Assembly: GCA_037957365.1 (NCBI GenBank)
Contig: JARHVA010002126.1
Span: forward strand, 1,146,501-1,210,500
Reading direction: 5' to 3'
From: Torreya grandis
Lineage: Eukaryota; Streptophyta; Pinopsida; Cupressales; Taxaceae
DNA length: 64,000 nucleotides
The notes below the pieces were generated by a model, which did no database searches, was not told the DNA's origin, and saw only the letters and a program-made list of their open reading frames with translations. Shown one piece after another: positions 50,566 through 60,643 of this stretch; position 1 is the first letter of the stretch; the number at the start of each line of letters is the position of its first letter. A program made the translations under genes and the position numbers.

Positions 50566-52116
50566 ATGGGTATTCCAAGTACTTCAAGTACTCAGAGACA
50601 GTGGGACTATGGTATGAGGAAGTTGAAACTAAGTTTGAAGAGGTTAAATGAATTTCTTTCATACCCTACATTCAAAGACAAATCCACATGGTATATGACA
50701 GCGAATGAGGAGTGGGACTTATTACCACCTCGAGTTTGGGAGATATTGTCTTTTGATCACTTTGTTAAGCTAAGGAGAGAGCACTACAGATCACTTAGAT
50801 GGGGCAACAACATGTCCCCTGATTATTATGAGATAGGAGATAGTGAAGATGAGGATGAGTCCGATGCTTGCACTCAGAGTGGGGAGGTGTGCTTAGATGT
50901 TAGTGCATTGAGTGTTGATGATCTCTCAGTTATGATAGAGATTGTAGAAGAGTCCCAGGATTTGATTATTGTAGATGACACCCAGGAGAATGCAGTGGAC
51001 CGTTTTGAGGACGTAGTTTCACCTATAGTTTCTTTCAGTACAGAAGAGTTAGTCAGTGATGCTACAGCGTTTGATACTCTGGATGTTGATATGAGCTATG
51101 GAGTTGATTCATAGAGTATGGATGGTAGTATTACAATGGTTAGTGATTTTGAGTCTATTCTTTTAGACCATGCATCAGAGGAGGATTGTAGGAGACAATC
51201 TAGCCAATGCCATCATGTGTCTAGTTAGCTAAGAGTTAGTGAGCAAGACATTGCTACCGCTTGCAAGCATTTTGATGCTGCTCATCAGTTGTTAGTAGTT
51301 TATGGATGGGGTTCTCCTACTAGCATTGAGCAAGGAGGTAGTTATTTGTCCTTGATAGAAATCCACTCTTTATGGGAGGCTATCTAGATTTTGAGACAAG
51401 ATTATATGCAGTTGGTAGCCGATAGAGATTATCTTATAGAGTGGGGCAGCACAGCGTATGATGCATTATTGGTCAAGGAAGATAAGGTGAGTGAGCTTAC
51501 TCAGTAGCTCAAGGTGATTTTTGAGATTCTTGAGAGTACGCAGTTGGCTTATGAGGAGTCACAACTTCATTTGGCTGAGATGACCATAGAGTTAGAGCAT
51601 TTGCGGTCTTCACCAGCCCTAGACCTAGTTCATTTGTATATTGAGGTGGTTGGTGGTGAGTACATTCCTATAGTTGTTGCTAAGGAGCATGTTGTTGAGG
51701 CTGACACACATGTTTAGGATTTGGAAGTACTTGATTCTGATGAGTTTGAGATACCAGTGGAGTCAAGTCTCTAGATTGATTCTTCTCACACATATGATAG
51801 TATGGTACCGTTCGCTTTGCCACCTTTAGAGAGGGATCAGTAATGGGATGGATTGGTACCATCTTTTGTAGATGGAATTGGTAGTTTGAGTTGTCCATTT
51901 TACTTAGGTTATGATGCTTTGAGAGTTTATTTCTCATATGTTCTTGACCATGGTAGTTGTGCTTTTAGAGTTTGGTTGAGTTGCATTCTCCAGTTTGATT
52001 ATGGGTTCCTCTTTGATCTACTTTCGATGATATTGCAGGAACTTGCATTGAGTTACAACAGTGTAGAGCATAACTACATTTGGGATCTAGGGGGATCAAG
52101 TGGTTCATTGTTCTGA
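50566..52116 (+). pseudogene. single long ORF of the 4.34 kb element, product unknown
   Basis: The ATG at 50566 is the first in good position after the primer site. One frame then runs 517 codons to TGA at 52114-52116 without a frameshift. It contains seven internal stops: TAG at 51112, 51226, 51385, 51505, 51715 and 51772, and TAA at 51841. Residues 1-85 are basic and Trp/Tyr-rich (WDLLPPRVWEILSFDHFVKL). Residues ~88-205 are strongly acidic, beginning IGDSEDEDESD. Residues ~270-345 look coiled-coil (QLVADRDYLIEW, EESQLHLAEMTIELEHLRSS). The C-terminal ~80 residues are hydrophobic and aromatic. No CCHC knuckle, D-S/T-G, Y-x-D-D or integrase motif is visible. A Gag-like or accessory structural role is possible but unproven. 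The C-terminal part may be noncoding. Confidence 0.7.
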
Positions 52117-52137
52117 GATTGCTTGGGGATAAGCAAT

Positions 52138-52153
52138 TTTTGGAGGGGCAAAT
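52138..52153 (+). other. polypurine tract of the 4.34 kb element
   Basis: TTTTGGAGGGGCAAAT lies directly before the 3' LTR, where plus-strand priming occurs. Confidence 0.8.
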
Positions 52154-53377
52154 TGTCATGTCCCCTTTTTTGTGGACATTGACAGACTTGATGATTAGCC
52201 TATTATGCGACCTTCGTAGGTTGATAGGATGGATAGAGGGTCATGATGGAGATTGGCTTGGCTTTGATTAGCAAAATTTCTATAGTTGGCTTTCATTCAG
52301 GCTGTTTCAGACACATTTAGCCTAAGCTCCTATTATTTAGGGATATTTGACCTACAACAGAGCGCCCTTATTTTGGTATGGTCATGTGCAGAATCACTCC
52401 CTGATTCACCAACTTCAGTCGGTTCGAGGATCTGACATATATTAAGGGAGATATTAATATTTGATTGATTTAATCAAATCTTAATTATTTAGCCTATTTT
52501 TAATTCGAAACCCTAATTCTAATTTAAGAAAACCCTAATTAGGGCAAGCACATCTTTTTGAGGGTATAAGGGTTTCTCATGGAGGCCATTATTGAATTAT
52601 GCATTGATTATTGATTTTTGATATTGAAGAATTCTTCTATGAAGACTGAGCCAAGGGTTCTAAGATTCCATTACAGTGGAGAACGTCAACTCTTCAGTGT
52701 GTGCAATTTAGAGGTTGTGAGATATCAGTTGATTTATTTCCAAATTGAGAGATAGCTTCATATAGAAGTTATCATAGAGGTTTACTGATTTGAGAGGTAA
52801 ATTCATACAAAAGTTGTCACAAAGCTTTCCAGGTATTCCTTTATTTAGTTTTTGATTCAATAAATTATACAGATAGAGATCTTCTATATTAGAGCCATAT
52901 ATCTTCAGATCAGGGGTTGAAAACAGACAGGCTGTGCTTTATTGGCAGTCGTACAAAGTCTGTATAGGTTAGTATAGATCCATGTAGATACTGACCTCGA
53001 CAGGCAGAGATCCCTAGTGACCGACATCGGTCGACTGAAGACCAATGTCGACAGAGAAGGGCTGATAGAAACCGACATCAGCAGTATATCGACCGACGCT
53101 AGCAACTGTGTGTTCGACACAGTAGGCCGAGACGTCTAGATTCAAGCTCAATTCCCAGATTTGCAAAAGCCCAGGGCTTTAAGATAGAATATTTCATATT
53201 ATTTTATTTGTATGATAGAGATTCAATTGTGTAATCACCTAGAAGAACAAGTGATAAGATCTATGATTTGCTATTGAGAGACCATATTATTATTTATCTT
53301 TTGAATTTATTCTACAAAATTATATCTTGTTCAGAGCTTTTTTGTTTTTATATTCCCTGTTTGAAGGGGATATTACA
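52154..53377 (+). repeat. 3' LTR of the 4.34 kb element
   Basis: 1,224 bp with a single copy of the unit duplicated in the 5' LTR. Teloboxes are at 52508 and 52530. Many differences from the 5' LTR are CG in the 5' copy and TG or CA here (around 50083-50120 against 52956-52999), as expected from deamination of methylated cytosine. The minus-strand open frame 53120-52905 is an LTR shadow. Confidence 0.93.
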
Positions 53378-53382
53378 TTTTA
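53378..53382. other. target-site duplication TTTTA, right
   Basis: Matches 49034-49038. Confidence 0.9.
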
Positions 53383-54128
53383 TGACTCCATGCCCAATGG
53401 ATTGATTCAAAGGATATTAGATTTATTCTTATAATGAAAGTAACCCTTACATGTCACCAAAATGTTGACCATTTTTAGTCACCATGGAAGAGCAACATCT
53501 GAATTTATTTTAAGGATTCAGGATCACTTACAGGCTTCTCAAGGTTCAGACAAGGATTGGTGAAATGGATAAGTTAGAAAATAAAATACTTAGCACATTA
53601 TCAAGGGTTGGCCTTCATTATTTTTTCAAAATATGAGTCAGATATTTTATGCCAAAGAGAAACTACACAAAACCTAAATACTTCATAAAATTTGTCTAAG
53701 TGTTTTTCTCTTTGGAAAAAGTGTGTCATGACTAGTCATAACAATTATTGTGACAACACTTTTCATGAAGTCTTAGGTCTTTAGAATAATTATTCTAAAA
53801 AAATCCAAGATAAAATTCACAAAGAAGGAAAATTAATTAGCATATTTATAAGAGATTTGAAACATTTATGAAGGTATATCTTGCAAATACTAGTCATAGC
53901 TTTTATTTTGAAAAAAAATTTGAAGACTAATGCCTAAAAGGAAATTATGAAAGACTGAGACTTAAACAAATATTTGAAAGATAAGGTGTAAAAAATATTC
54001 ATAAAGATAGGTATTTGATAAAATTGTGTGAAAAAAGGTTGCGACAATGAAATTCATGAATAATAAGAAATCCCAAAGATATCATAAAAAATTTATAAGT
54101 CTTTTACCCCTTGGGAAAACTGTTACTA
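53383..54128 (+). other. internal part of the nested Tat-like element, continued
   Basis: AT-rich. I see no motif and no frame above 60 codons. It resumes the sequence interrupted at 49034. Confidence 0.35.
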
Positions 54129-54138
54129 ACAATTGTTG
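54129..54138. other. target-site duplication of the LINE-like insertion, left
   Basis: ACAATTGTTG is identical to 54991-55000. The match extends to 15 bases with one mismatch. Confidence 0.75.
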
Positions 54139-54143
54139 AAAAA

Positions 54144-54990
54144 TACCTAGACACAAATTTTGGATTATGAGGGGATCCCTTTTCAGTGTAGGAAATGCCA
54201 CCAAATGGGACATATTGTTGCTCATTGTGTTGCTGGGAAATCTCATCCCAGACGTTCACCTTCTTGGTGGTCTAAGGGTTCCTTTGAACACAATATTGAC
54301 AAACTACCTCTGGAAGCAACTTCAGAATCTGAGACTGAGAATGAGGAAAGTTCACAATACGAACTAGAAGATGAAGAGGAATCATTGGTGAATCATTCTA
54401 ATGAAGCCCCTGTGGTGGCTATGGTTAGTGATACTATTGAGCCAGAGGAGGAGGTGGTGGTATCTTCCCCTGTTCTGGAGGATCTCTCAAAGAGCCAGAC
54501 TGTGTTTAATTGTCATAAGTATTTTATGCCCTCTAGATCCCAAAGATCATTGTCTTATGAGGCATGGGTTACTGAGGTAGCCAAGGTGGAGGATGGATGG
54601 ACAGCAGTTAGGAGAAAGAAGTCTAAGCCTTCAGTCCCTCCTCTTGATATGAATCTTCGGTCATGTAAATAAAAAATCTAAACTTAAAAGATTCATCTAA
54701 AGTTCCCTTTTGCTGACTAGTTTTTTTGGGGGCAGTAAACTAGTCGAGTTGACTGGTTACTAGATTGGAAGGTTGTTCAGCTAGCTGTTCCAGTTGGTTA
54801 ACTTTTAGTTCAGTGTTTGACAGCTACTTTTTATTGTCATATTTGTTGGTTACAGGTCCATGTAAAACCTGGTATTGGTTTTGTTCTGTAATCAGGTTCT
54901 TCTGTTAACCTGGTTGTGTTTTAAGGTTTATCTTTCCCCTTGTGTAGGGTTTTGGGGTCCCTTCAAAACTTGTTTTTACCTTAATCTAAA
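54144..54990 (+). mobile_element. 5'-truncated LINE ORF1-derived retroposon
   Basis: The insertion lies between 10 bp direct duplications (54129-54138, 54991-55000). Its 5' end is cut within an ORF1-like frame, as in target-primed reverse transcription. That frame ends at 54672 and is followed by ~318 bp of T-rich untranslated sequence. There is no ORF2 (endonuclease/RT). The 3' end, TTTTTACCTTAATCTAAA, lacks a poly(A) tail. It could be a fragment of an ORF1-only, HAL1-like family, or a LINE copy with an internal deletion. Confidence 0.7.
54148..54672 (+). pseudogene. LINE ORF1 C-terminal part with zf-CCHC_4 knuckle
   Basis: The open frame runs from just after a TAG (54148-54150) to the stop at 54670-54672, about 173 codons. 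No ATG begins it: the first recognisable residues, LDYEGIPFQCRKC, come from a TTG at 54160, so the start lies in the missing 5' part. The knuckle C-R-K-C-H-Q-M-G-H-I-V-A-H-C (C-x2-C-x4-H-x4-C) matches the L-D-Y-E-x-x-P-x-x-C-x-x-C-x-x-x-G-H type that follows DUF4283 in plant LINE ORF1 proteins, which bind the element RNA. Then come a Glu/Ser-rich acidic linker and a C-terminal DGWTAVRRKKSK with a final LRSCK. There are no internal stops, so this is one of the youngest coding pieces here. Confidence 0.8.
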
Positions 54991-55000
54991 ACAATTGTTG
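54991..55000. other. target-site duplication of the LINE-like insertion, right
   Basis: ACAATTGTTG matches 54129-54138. Confidence 0.75.
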
Positions 55001-55146
55001 CAAAAGAAATTTTTGTGAAGACTAAGGCAATAAAAAAACATTATAGTAGAAAACCCAAAGGATTTGGTCTTCAAAAATTTTGTGAGCACAAAGATCTATG
55101 AAAAAAGTCACTAAGAATGTGCAAGTCATGATGGCGGAAGCAAAAA
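55001..55146 (+). other. end of the nested Tat-like element with purine tract
   Basis: ATGGCGGAAGCAAAAAGG at ~55131-55148 is purine-rich and touches the start of the 3' LTR, so it may be its polypurine tract. Confidence 0.35.
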
Positions 55147-55671
55147 GGGTAAGAACCAATCAATAAATGACATTTGGACCTGTCAATCCATGGATTCCAT
55201 CTCTTAGGGCATCAAATTATCAAGGTTTACAAGAGTGGGAACTAATCAAAGAGTGACACATGGACACCTATTAGTGAGTGCTCCTCTTAGAATGAAAGGT
55301 GAAGACTGACATCCATAAGTGTCAAACCAATGATAATCCCTCTAAGATCTAACTTTTTAGACCCTAGGGAACCTAAGACTCAATGAAATCCCACCATGTG
55401 AAGGTGGTAGGCCCTAAGTGCACAAGCTATGGGCACAATAATCATAAGTTATGGTGACCAGATTAATAGATAGAAATGACACCAAGTGAATAGGAGGGTG
55501 CCAATAGGCACTTGATAGAGCATAACCAAGAAAGCCTTGGGAAAGAATAAACAAATAAGAAGCTATTACATGGCCTAAATATCAAGCCCACAATATAGAG
55601 CCTGAAGTGAATATGGTGGCGATATGTGAAGTCCATATACCACATCAAGGGATTAATTGGTGAAATGGGTG

Positions 55672-55676
55672 ATGCA
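55672..55676. other. target-site duplication ATGCA, left
   Basis: Identical to 56887-56891. Confidence 0.9.
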
Positions 55677-56886
55677 TGTTGGGTGTGAAATCACTATTCA
55701 TGGTGGTGTAACATGAAGGTTATATAATATGTAGGTGATGTGGAATGTTGAGATAGCATCTTGGTGATGTGGCATGTAGGTGATGTGACACATAGGTTAT
55801 ATTTCATATAGGTGATGTTCCATACTAGTGATGTGGAATGTAGATGATGTGTCATGTATGTGATTTGGAAAGGCACATGGAGGGTTATTAAAGTATGATC
55901 AGGTTAATGTGATAAGAGTGGGGCATAACACTCCACCAAGGCACATGGGTTTTGTCCTTAGTAGTCATATGAGGTTTGTCTTATGGCATAAATGTCAAGG
56001 TTTAGTGTTGGACACATTTATATGGAGGTTCCATGATCCCTCATGTTTAGTGAAAGTCAAAAGGTGATTGCAACACCTTTTAGACTTTTGTGTGCATATG
56101 GGAAGTAGAAGACAAGAATTTAGTATTGCTAATTGACCTCACATGTGTGAGTGGGGTGACATATTGGAAAAACATGGATATGGATGGATTTTTTTATAAG
56201 TATCTAATTTTTTGACCTTGGTACATGAAGACAAGTATTTCACTATTGATCACTAGTACCCATATGGTGTGTGTCAAATTTATTGGAACACATTGTTGAT
56301 TCTCTCCCCCTCTCTATTATATGTTGTAAATTTTATATAGACATGGATTATCCATTGTATTTTTTCATCCATTTAGTGTATCATATATTTTTTTGGTACT
56401 CCTTGGATGATCACTCTTGGATCCTTGTAAGCTTGGGTTTGCATGCTTGTAGAGAGGTAGAGCCTAAAGGTTATGTTACTTGGCTCACCTAGATGCTTTA
56501 TGTGTAAGCATTGTATGTGCACTTAGAGGCTAGATCTTGTAGGCTATGAAACTTGTCTCACCTATATGCATTATATTATTTATTTTAAGCATGGTTATCC
56601 TTGAAGTTGGAGGTTGGATCTTGGAGGATTTGTGTGCTTAGCTCACTTAAGTATTTGCTTTGTTAGCACTATGAAAGGATTTAATGGAGGAAGATATTTT
56701 TATAGGAGTTTCTGTTGACATAATTAAAGTCTAGAAGCTACTATTTCCCCATGGTTTTTCCCTTGTTGTATTTTTAGGGGTTTCCACATAATCTCTTATG
56801 TTATCTAGTTATTATTGTTAATTATTTTAGTGGACTGTTTATTACACATTTATTGTTTACACTATTATAGGAATTTTTCCCTAACA
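55677..56886 (+). mobile_element. solo LTR, 1,210 bp (probably Copia)
   Basis: Starts TGTTGGGTGTG and ends TTCCCTAACA, so the termini are short inverted repeats. It is flanked by perfect ATGCA duplications. The homologous uninterrupted sequence survives near 45530, giving an empty-site comparison. Near the end, GGTTTTTCCCTTGTTGTATTT and a GGGGTTTCCACATAA stretch are typical of Copia-type U5 regions in plants. It holds a ~19 bp tandem around GTAGGTGATGTGGCAT (55715-55860) and three ~75-82 bp units (56451-56670). No internal element remains, consistent with LTR-LTR recombination. Confidence 0.88.
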
Positions 56887-56891
56887 ATGCA
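56887..56891. other. target-site duplication ATGCA, right
   Basis: Matches 55672-55676. Confidence 0.9.
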
Positions 56892-58005
56892 GTCAAGTAA
56901 CAAAGGATGTAGTGAATGGAATAGTACCATGTCATCAGTAAATAGGCTTAAATTTGACAACCTATCTAGCCATAAAAATTATCAAAGGCAAGATTTGTAT
57001 AATGGATCAATTGTACCTCATAGAGTGGGTGTAAATTTTTTATAATTTGGCCAAGTCATTATGGTAGTATGAGGATGCAAAAGATGATTGTATCCTTAAA
57101 GAGGCATGGTGGATAGTTTTACAGATATAGCCAAGGGCAATCCTGAGGTGATTAGTTTGATTAAGCCACCCCATTCTTGTCTAATAAAATTAAGCATAGG
57201 CACTCATCCATTTTAGTCAAAGACCTTCAGTGCTTCCCTAATCATAATTAATATTTGTATATTCCCAAATAGTGGGTAAGCCTGAATCAATGGCTTTTGG
57301 GCTTCCCATTTATTATAAAAGCCCGTGTCTTATATTTTAAAATGGTCAACATTTGTAGACATAATAATTATACCAAAATTTTACCTCCAAGATCCATTTA
57401 CCACCTAATCCTTGAATTTTAATTATAATTGATTTTACCTTCCTCCAATGTTATTGCATTCTATGGTCTGTTGATCTTCATGTATGGATAATCTTCACCC
57501 CTCTTATTATTGTCCATCCCCTAGCACCTTTATGTATAACTTGTCTCTCTCTTGTAGGTAATATGCTATGTGAACATACGTATATAGATATGTCACTTTT
57601 GGATTGTTTTTCATCCATTTTGGTGTTGTATTACGTCTTTCACCTCCATGCAAATTACTTATGCAATTGAATCATCCATTTTGGATATAAAATTTTTAGC
57701 ATGTTCTTCAAGGCTTGTATAGGTTCTCTATATAACTTTATTGAATCATAATTTGAAATTTAATTAACCTCTTCTCTCTCTTTTCACTTCAAAATATTTT
57801 AAATTTAGGATTAATGGTAGATTTTCTTTTTACTCTTTAATGCTTGCATGTTGATCCTAAATCATATACATATAGATTAGAAAGAAGTTGGACTTATCCA
57901 TAGGTTCATACCAACTAGATTAAAAGTCCCAAACCTTGGGGATGATCCCATTATCTAACCTAACCAATTCTTACAATTTAGTGGATGCATATTTTGTGTG
58001 ACAAC

Positions 58006-59582
58006 ACTTCCCAAACAAACTAAACTAGATTTTCAACTTCATTAGTTTGCTAAGAAAAAGTTTTTTTGAATGAATTGGTAGAAATAAAATAAGGGATGAA
58101 AGTTATAATTTTATATTTTTCAAGATGTAAATTAAAATAATTTTAAATCTCCTAAAATAAATAAGATCAAAAATATACTACCCTTGTGCATGCACTTGTT
58201 GTTGTCTATATTTTTATGATTTCTTAGATGACTGCTTAGAGTGTAATATACTTGTTTAGATATTGAAAAAGGAAAAGTTGTCATGGCTGGAATTAACTTG
58301 AATATTTACTAATATATTTCCTTAAATGATTAATGAGATGTATTACTAGTTGAAATAAAACTAATCTAGTGGTTCATGCAAACACAAATCAAAGATAACT
58401 ATCTTATTCTTATATAAAAAAACAAATAAAAAGGATCAAATTTATTTCACTATCAAATTTAATTATTTTTTTGATTATGGAAACTAATATATCACAACAA
58501 TAAACTACACTAAATCTAATTTAATAAAGAAAACAAATAATTAAAATCAAGAGAATTCCAACCTAATTTTGGCATAAATCAGCTAAAGTGCATGTGATGT
58601 ATTGATATAAGAATCCTTACTATCATAGTTCTATACACTCTTGTATAAATTCTACAAACTCTCTAGTTGGAGGATGCACAAGATATAGAACAAAGGGGAA
58701 AAAGAGGAGACACAACCATAGATGGAAGGCAACTAAACTGAGGTTCGATAATGTCTTGGTTTACAAATTATAACTTACTTTCACCAAGAGAATGTTCTAC
58801 ATTATAGCCTTGTAATTGAATCAAAAATAAATAGGCTATATATTTAGGTAATTATAGAAATTCTATGGCTTAAAATTATTCAACATAACAACTTTTAATG
58901 GAAAATTTTGGATATGAAATCAAGCCAAATTTGGCATTCTTGTAGAAAGATATGGGAGCTTACATGAAAAAGTTCAACTAGGCCTACGTTGAGTTCAAAT
59001 TAAGAGGAATTGAAGAGGATCAAATATAAGAGGGATTGATCTAGTCCTAATTGGAGGCAAACATAGGGTGACTAAAAAAAGAAATGTGACACTGGTCATA
59101 CAAAATGTGTTGAAATTGGAATCACGAGAGTTAAATTTGGAAGATATTTACTTTGTGATAGAATCACTAATTTATATAGAGGTGGTTACAAAACTTCCAC
59201 TTAATATGAAAAAACCATGTCTTAACTTTACATAACCAATGTGATTTTAATACAAAACCTCCACTTATATGCAAAACCAATGCCTAAGTTACAAAACCAT
59301 CACAATGGTTCCATAACAAAAGGGGAAGTTTTATAATTTATGTAAATAGTTTTTCTATCTAGAGTAGTGGTTCTATAATGTATAGTCAGTTTATGAAACA
59401 AGATGAAAGAATCCATGAAATTCAAAACCAAGTGGGCCAAAGGGGCTCAATAGAGGAATAGGAAGGTAGAGGAAAGGGAAAGATATAGAGAGTTCCATAT
59501 GGAGCATAAAACAAGAGGTTATTAAATCATAATTTAGATTTATATTATAAGTGTTACACCATTTAAATTTTTGATGCATACA
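58006..59582. repeat. LTR-like repeat B, copy 2
   Basis: Partner of 35550-37119, same orientation, 1,577 bp, ending GATGCATACA. It abuts the A repeat on its left. It also carries GGTGGTTACAAAAC-type motifs (59180-59320). Confidence 0.7.
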
Positions 59583-60643
59583 GTTACCTCTCAATGCCCT
59601 TCCAAAAATATATGTCACTAGATTTTCCCTTTTCTAAGGTGAAAAGTATCTATAACAAGTACCATTAAAAAAATCTTAAATTAAATCAATATAAGGTATT
59701 ACCTCTATTTTTTATACCTCTTTATGAAGTCCCATGGTCTTGATTAGTATTAGGTCACAAATGTACTACTTTTCCTCCTAGGATAGTTGGGCATGTGTGG
59801 AATATGGTGCTATAGACTCCAGTATGTGCTAGAGGGTTGAGTTATATGGAAACATAAAATCTAGGGAACTCTTATCGAATATAATGTCTATGTATTTAGT
59901 TTTTCCATTAATGGAGTAGGCATAATGAGCTTGGATGCATGCTTATTTTGGAGAAGACATTTAAATGATTTGGGGTTGTGTTATTCCTTTGAAAAATATG
60001 TAAACTATATTCATAAATTCACAAAGAAAACTAAGGCTTTTGGTCAATGGAAATCTTGAAATTACAATGTTCACTTGTAGATTAATGGTGAAGTAACCTT
60101 CATTTACTTAAATTTATCATATATTGCCCAAAGTCTACACCCTGAATACATAATTCAAATGTGCTAATAAACTTTGGTAGGTTTATGTTTTCCATATGGT
60201 GATGTTTCATTAAATTTGTATGTTTAGACACTTCTTTGAGATAGGTGTCAGTTTATTGCTTACCAAATTCTACTTTACTATCAAACTCATTTATTCATAC
60301 TTTGGCCATGTATCTCCTAGATCATGACACTTATTTACTTCTCTCTTACTAGGGTTCCTAGATTTATATTCTTTATTTGTATGCACTAGGGTTAAGAACT
60401 AACATGATTGATTCATGTTGAGTGATTTCCAAGATATGAGAACTCAGAGGCTCAGGGCCATGTCTATTTGACCTTTTGAAGTATGCACATCTCTAATAAG
60501 GCTCTAAATTATAGGATGTAAATGCATGGCATGATATCAAATAATTTATGAATTAGAGACTCAGAGCCATGGGAATAGTGAGATATTAACTTGAAATTCA
60601 ACCTTAAATATCTGGGTTGAAAAAATTATGCCAAATCTCAAAC
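59583..60643. other. AT-rich DNA, nothing recognised
   Basis: No long frame and no retroelement motif. Confidence 0.4.

Larger units (their letters stand above)
49039..53377 (+). mobile_element. complete non-autonomous LTR retrotransposon, 4,339 bp
   Basis: The element has 5' LTR 49039-50497, primer site 50499-50510, one long frame 50566-52116, polypurine tract ~52138-52153 and 3' LTR 52154-53377. Both LTRs open TGTCATGTCCCC and end TTACA. The 5 bp duplication TTTTA flanks the whole. The internal region is only 1,656 bp and shows no protease, integrase, RT or RNase H motif, so the element would need enzymes from another element. It inserted into the interior of the older element bounded by 45051 and 58006. 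Comparable known classes are LARD, TRIM and TR-GAG elements. Size and a single ORF bring it closest to the last. Confidence 0.92.
55147..58006 (+). mobile_element. probable 3' LTR of the nested Tat-like element (A, copy 2), interrupted
   Basis: Aligned with 45051-46696. The left part is 55147-55676 and the right part 56887-58006, split by a solo LTR plus 5 bp duplication. Without those 1,215 bases it is 1,645 bp. The expected initial TG reads AA. It ends GACAACA at 58006, where repeat B copy 2 begins with no gap. Confidence 0.6.

Noticed and set aside
50566..51114. Intact 182-residue host gene
   Set aside because: It sits between an LTR primer site and a polypurine tract, and the same frame continues past the TAG for another 334 codons, so it is element sequence.
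51680..52159. Overlapping minus-strand frames inside the 4.34 kb element
   Set aside because: They are antisense shadows of the long plus-strand frame.
55694..55876. 60-codon minus-strand frame rich in His/Thr
   Set aside because: It is the translation of the ~19 bp tandem units in the solo LTR.
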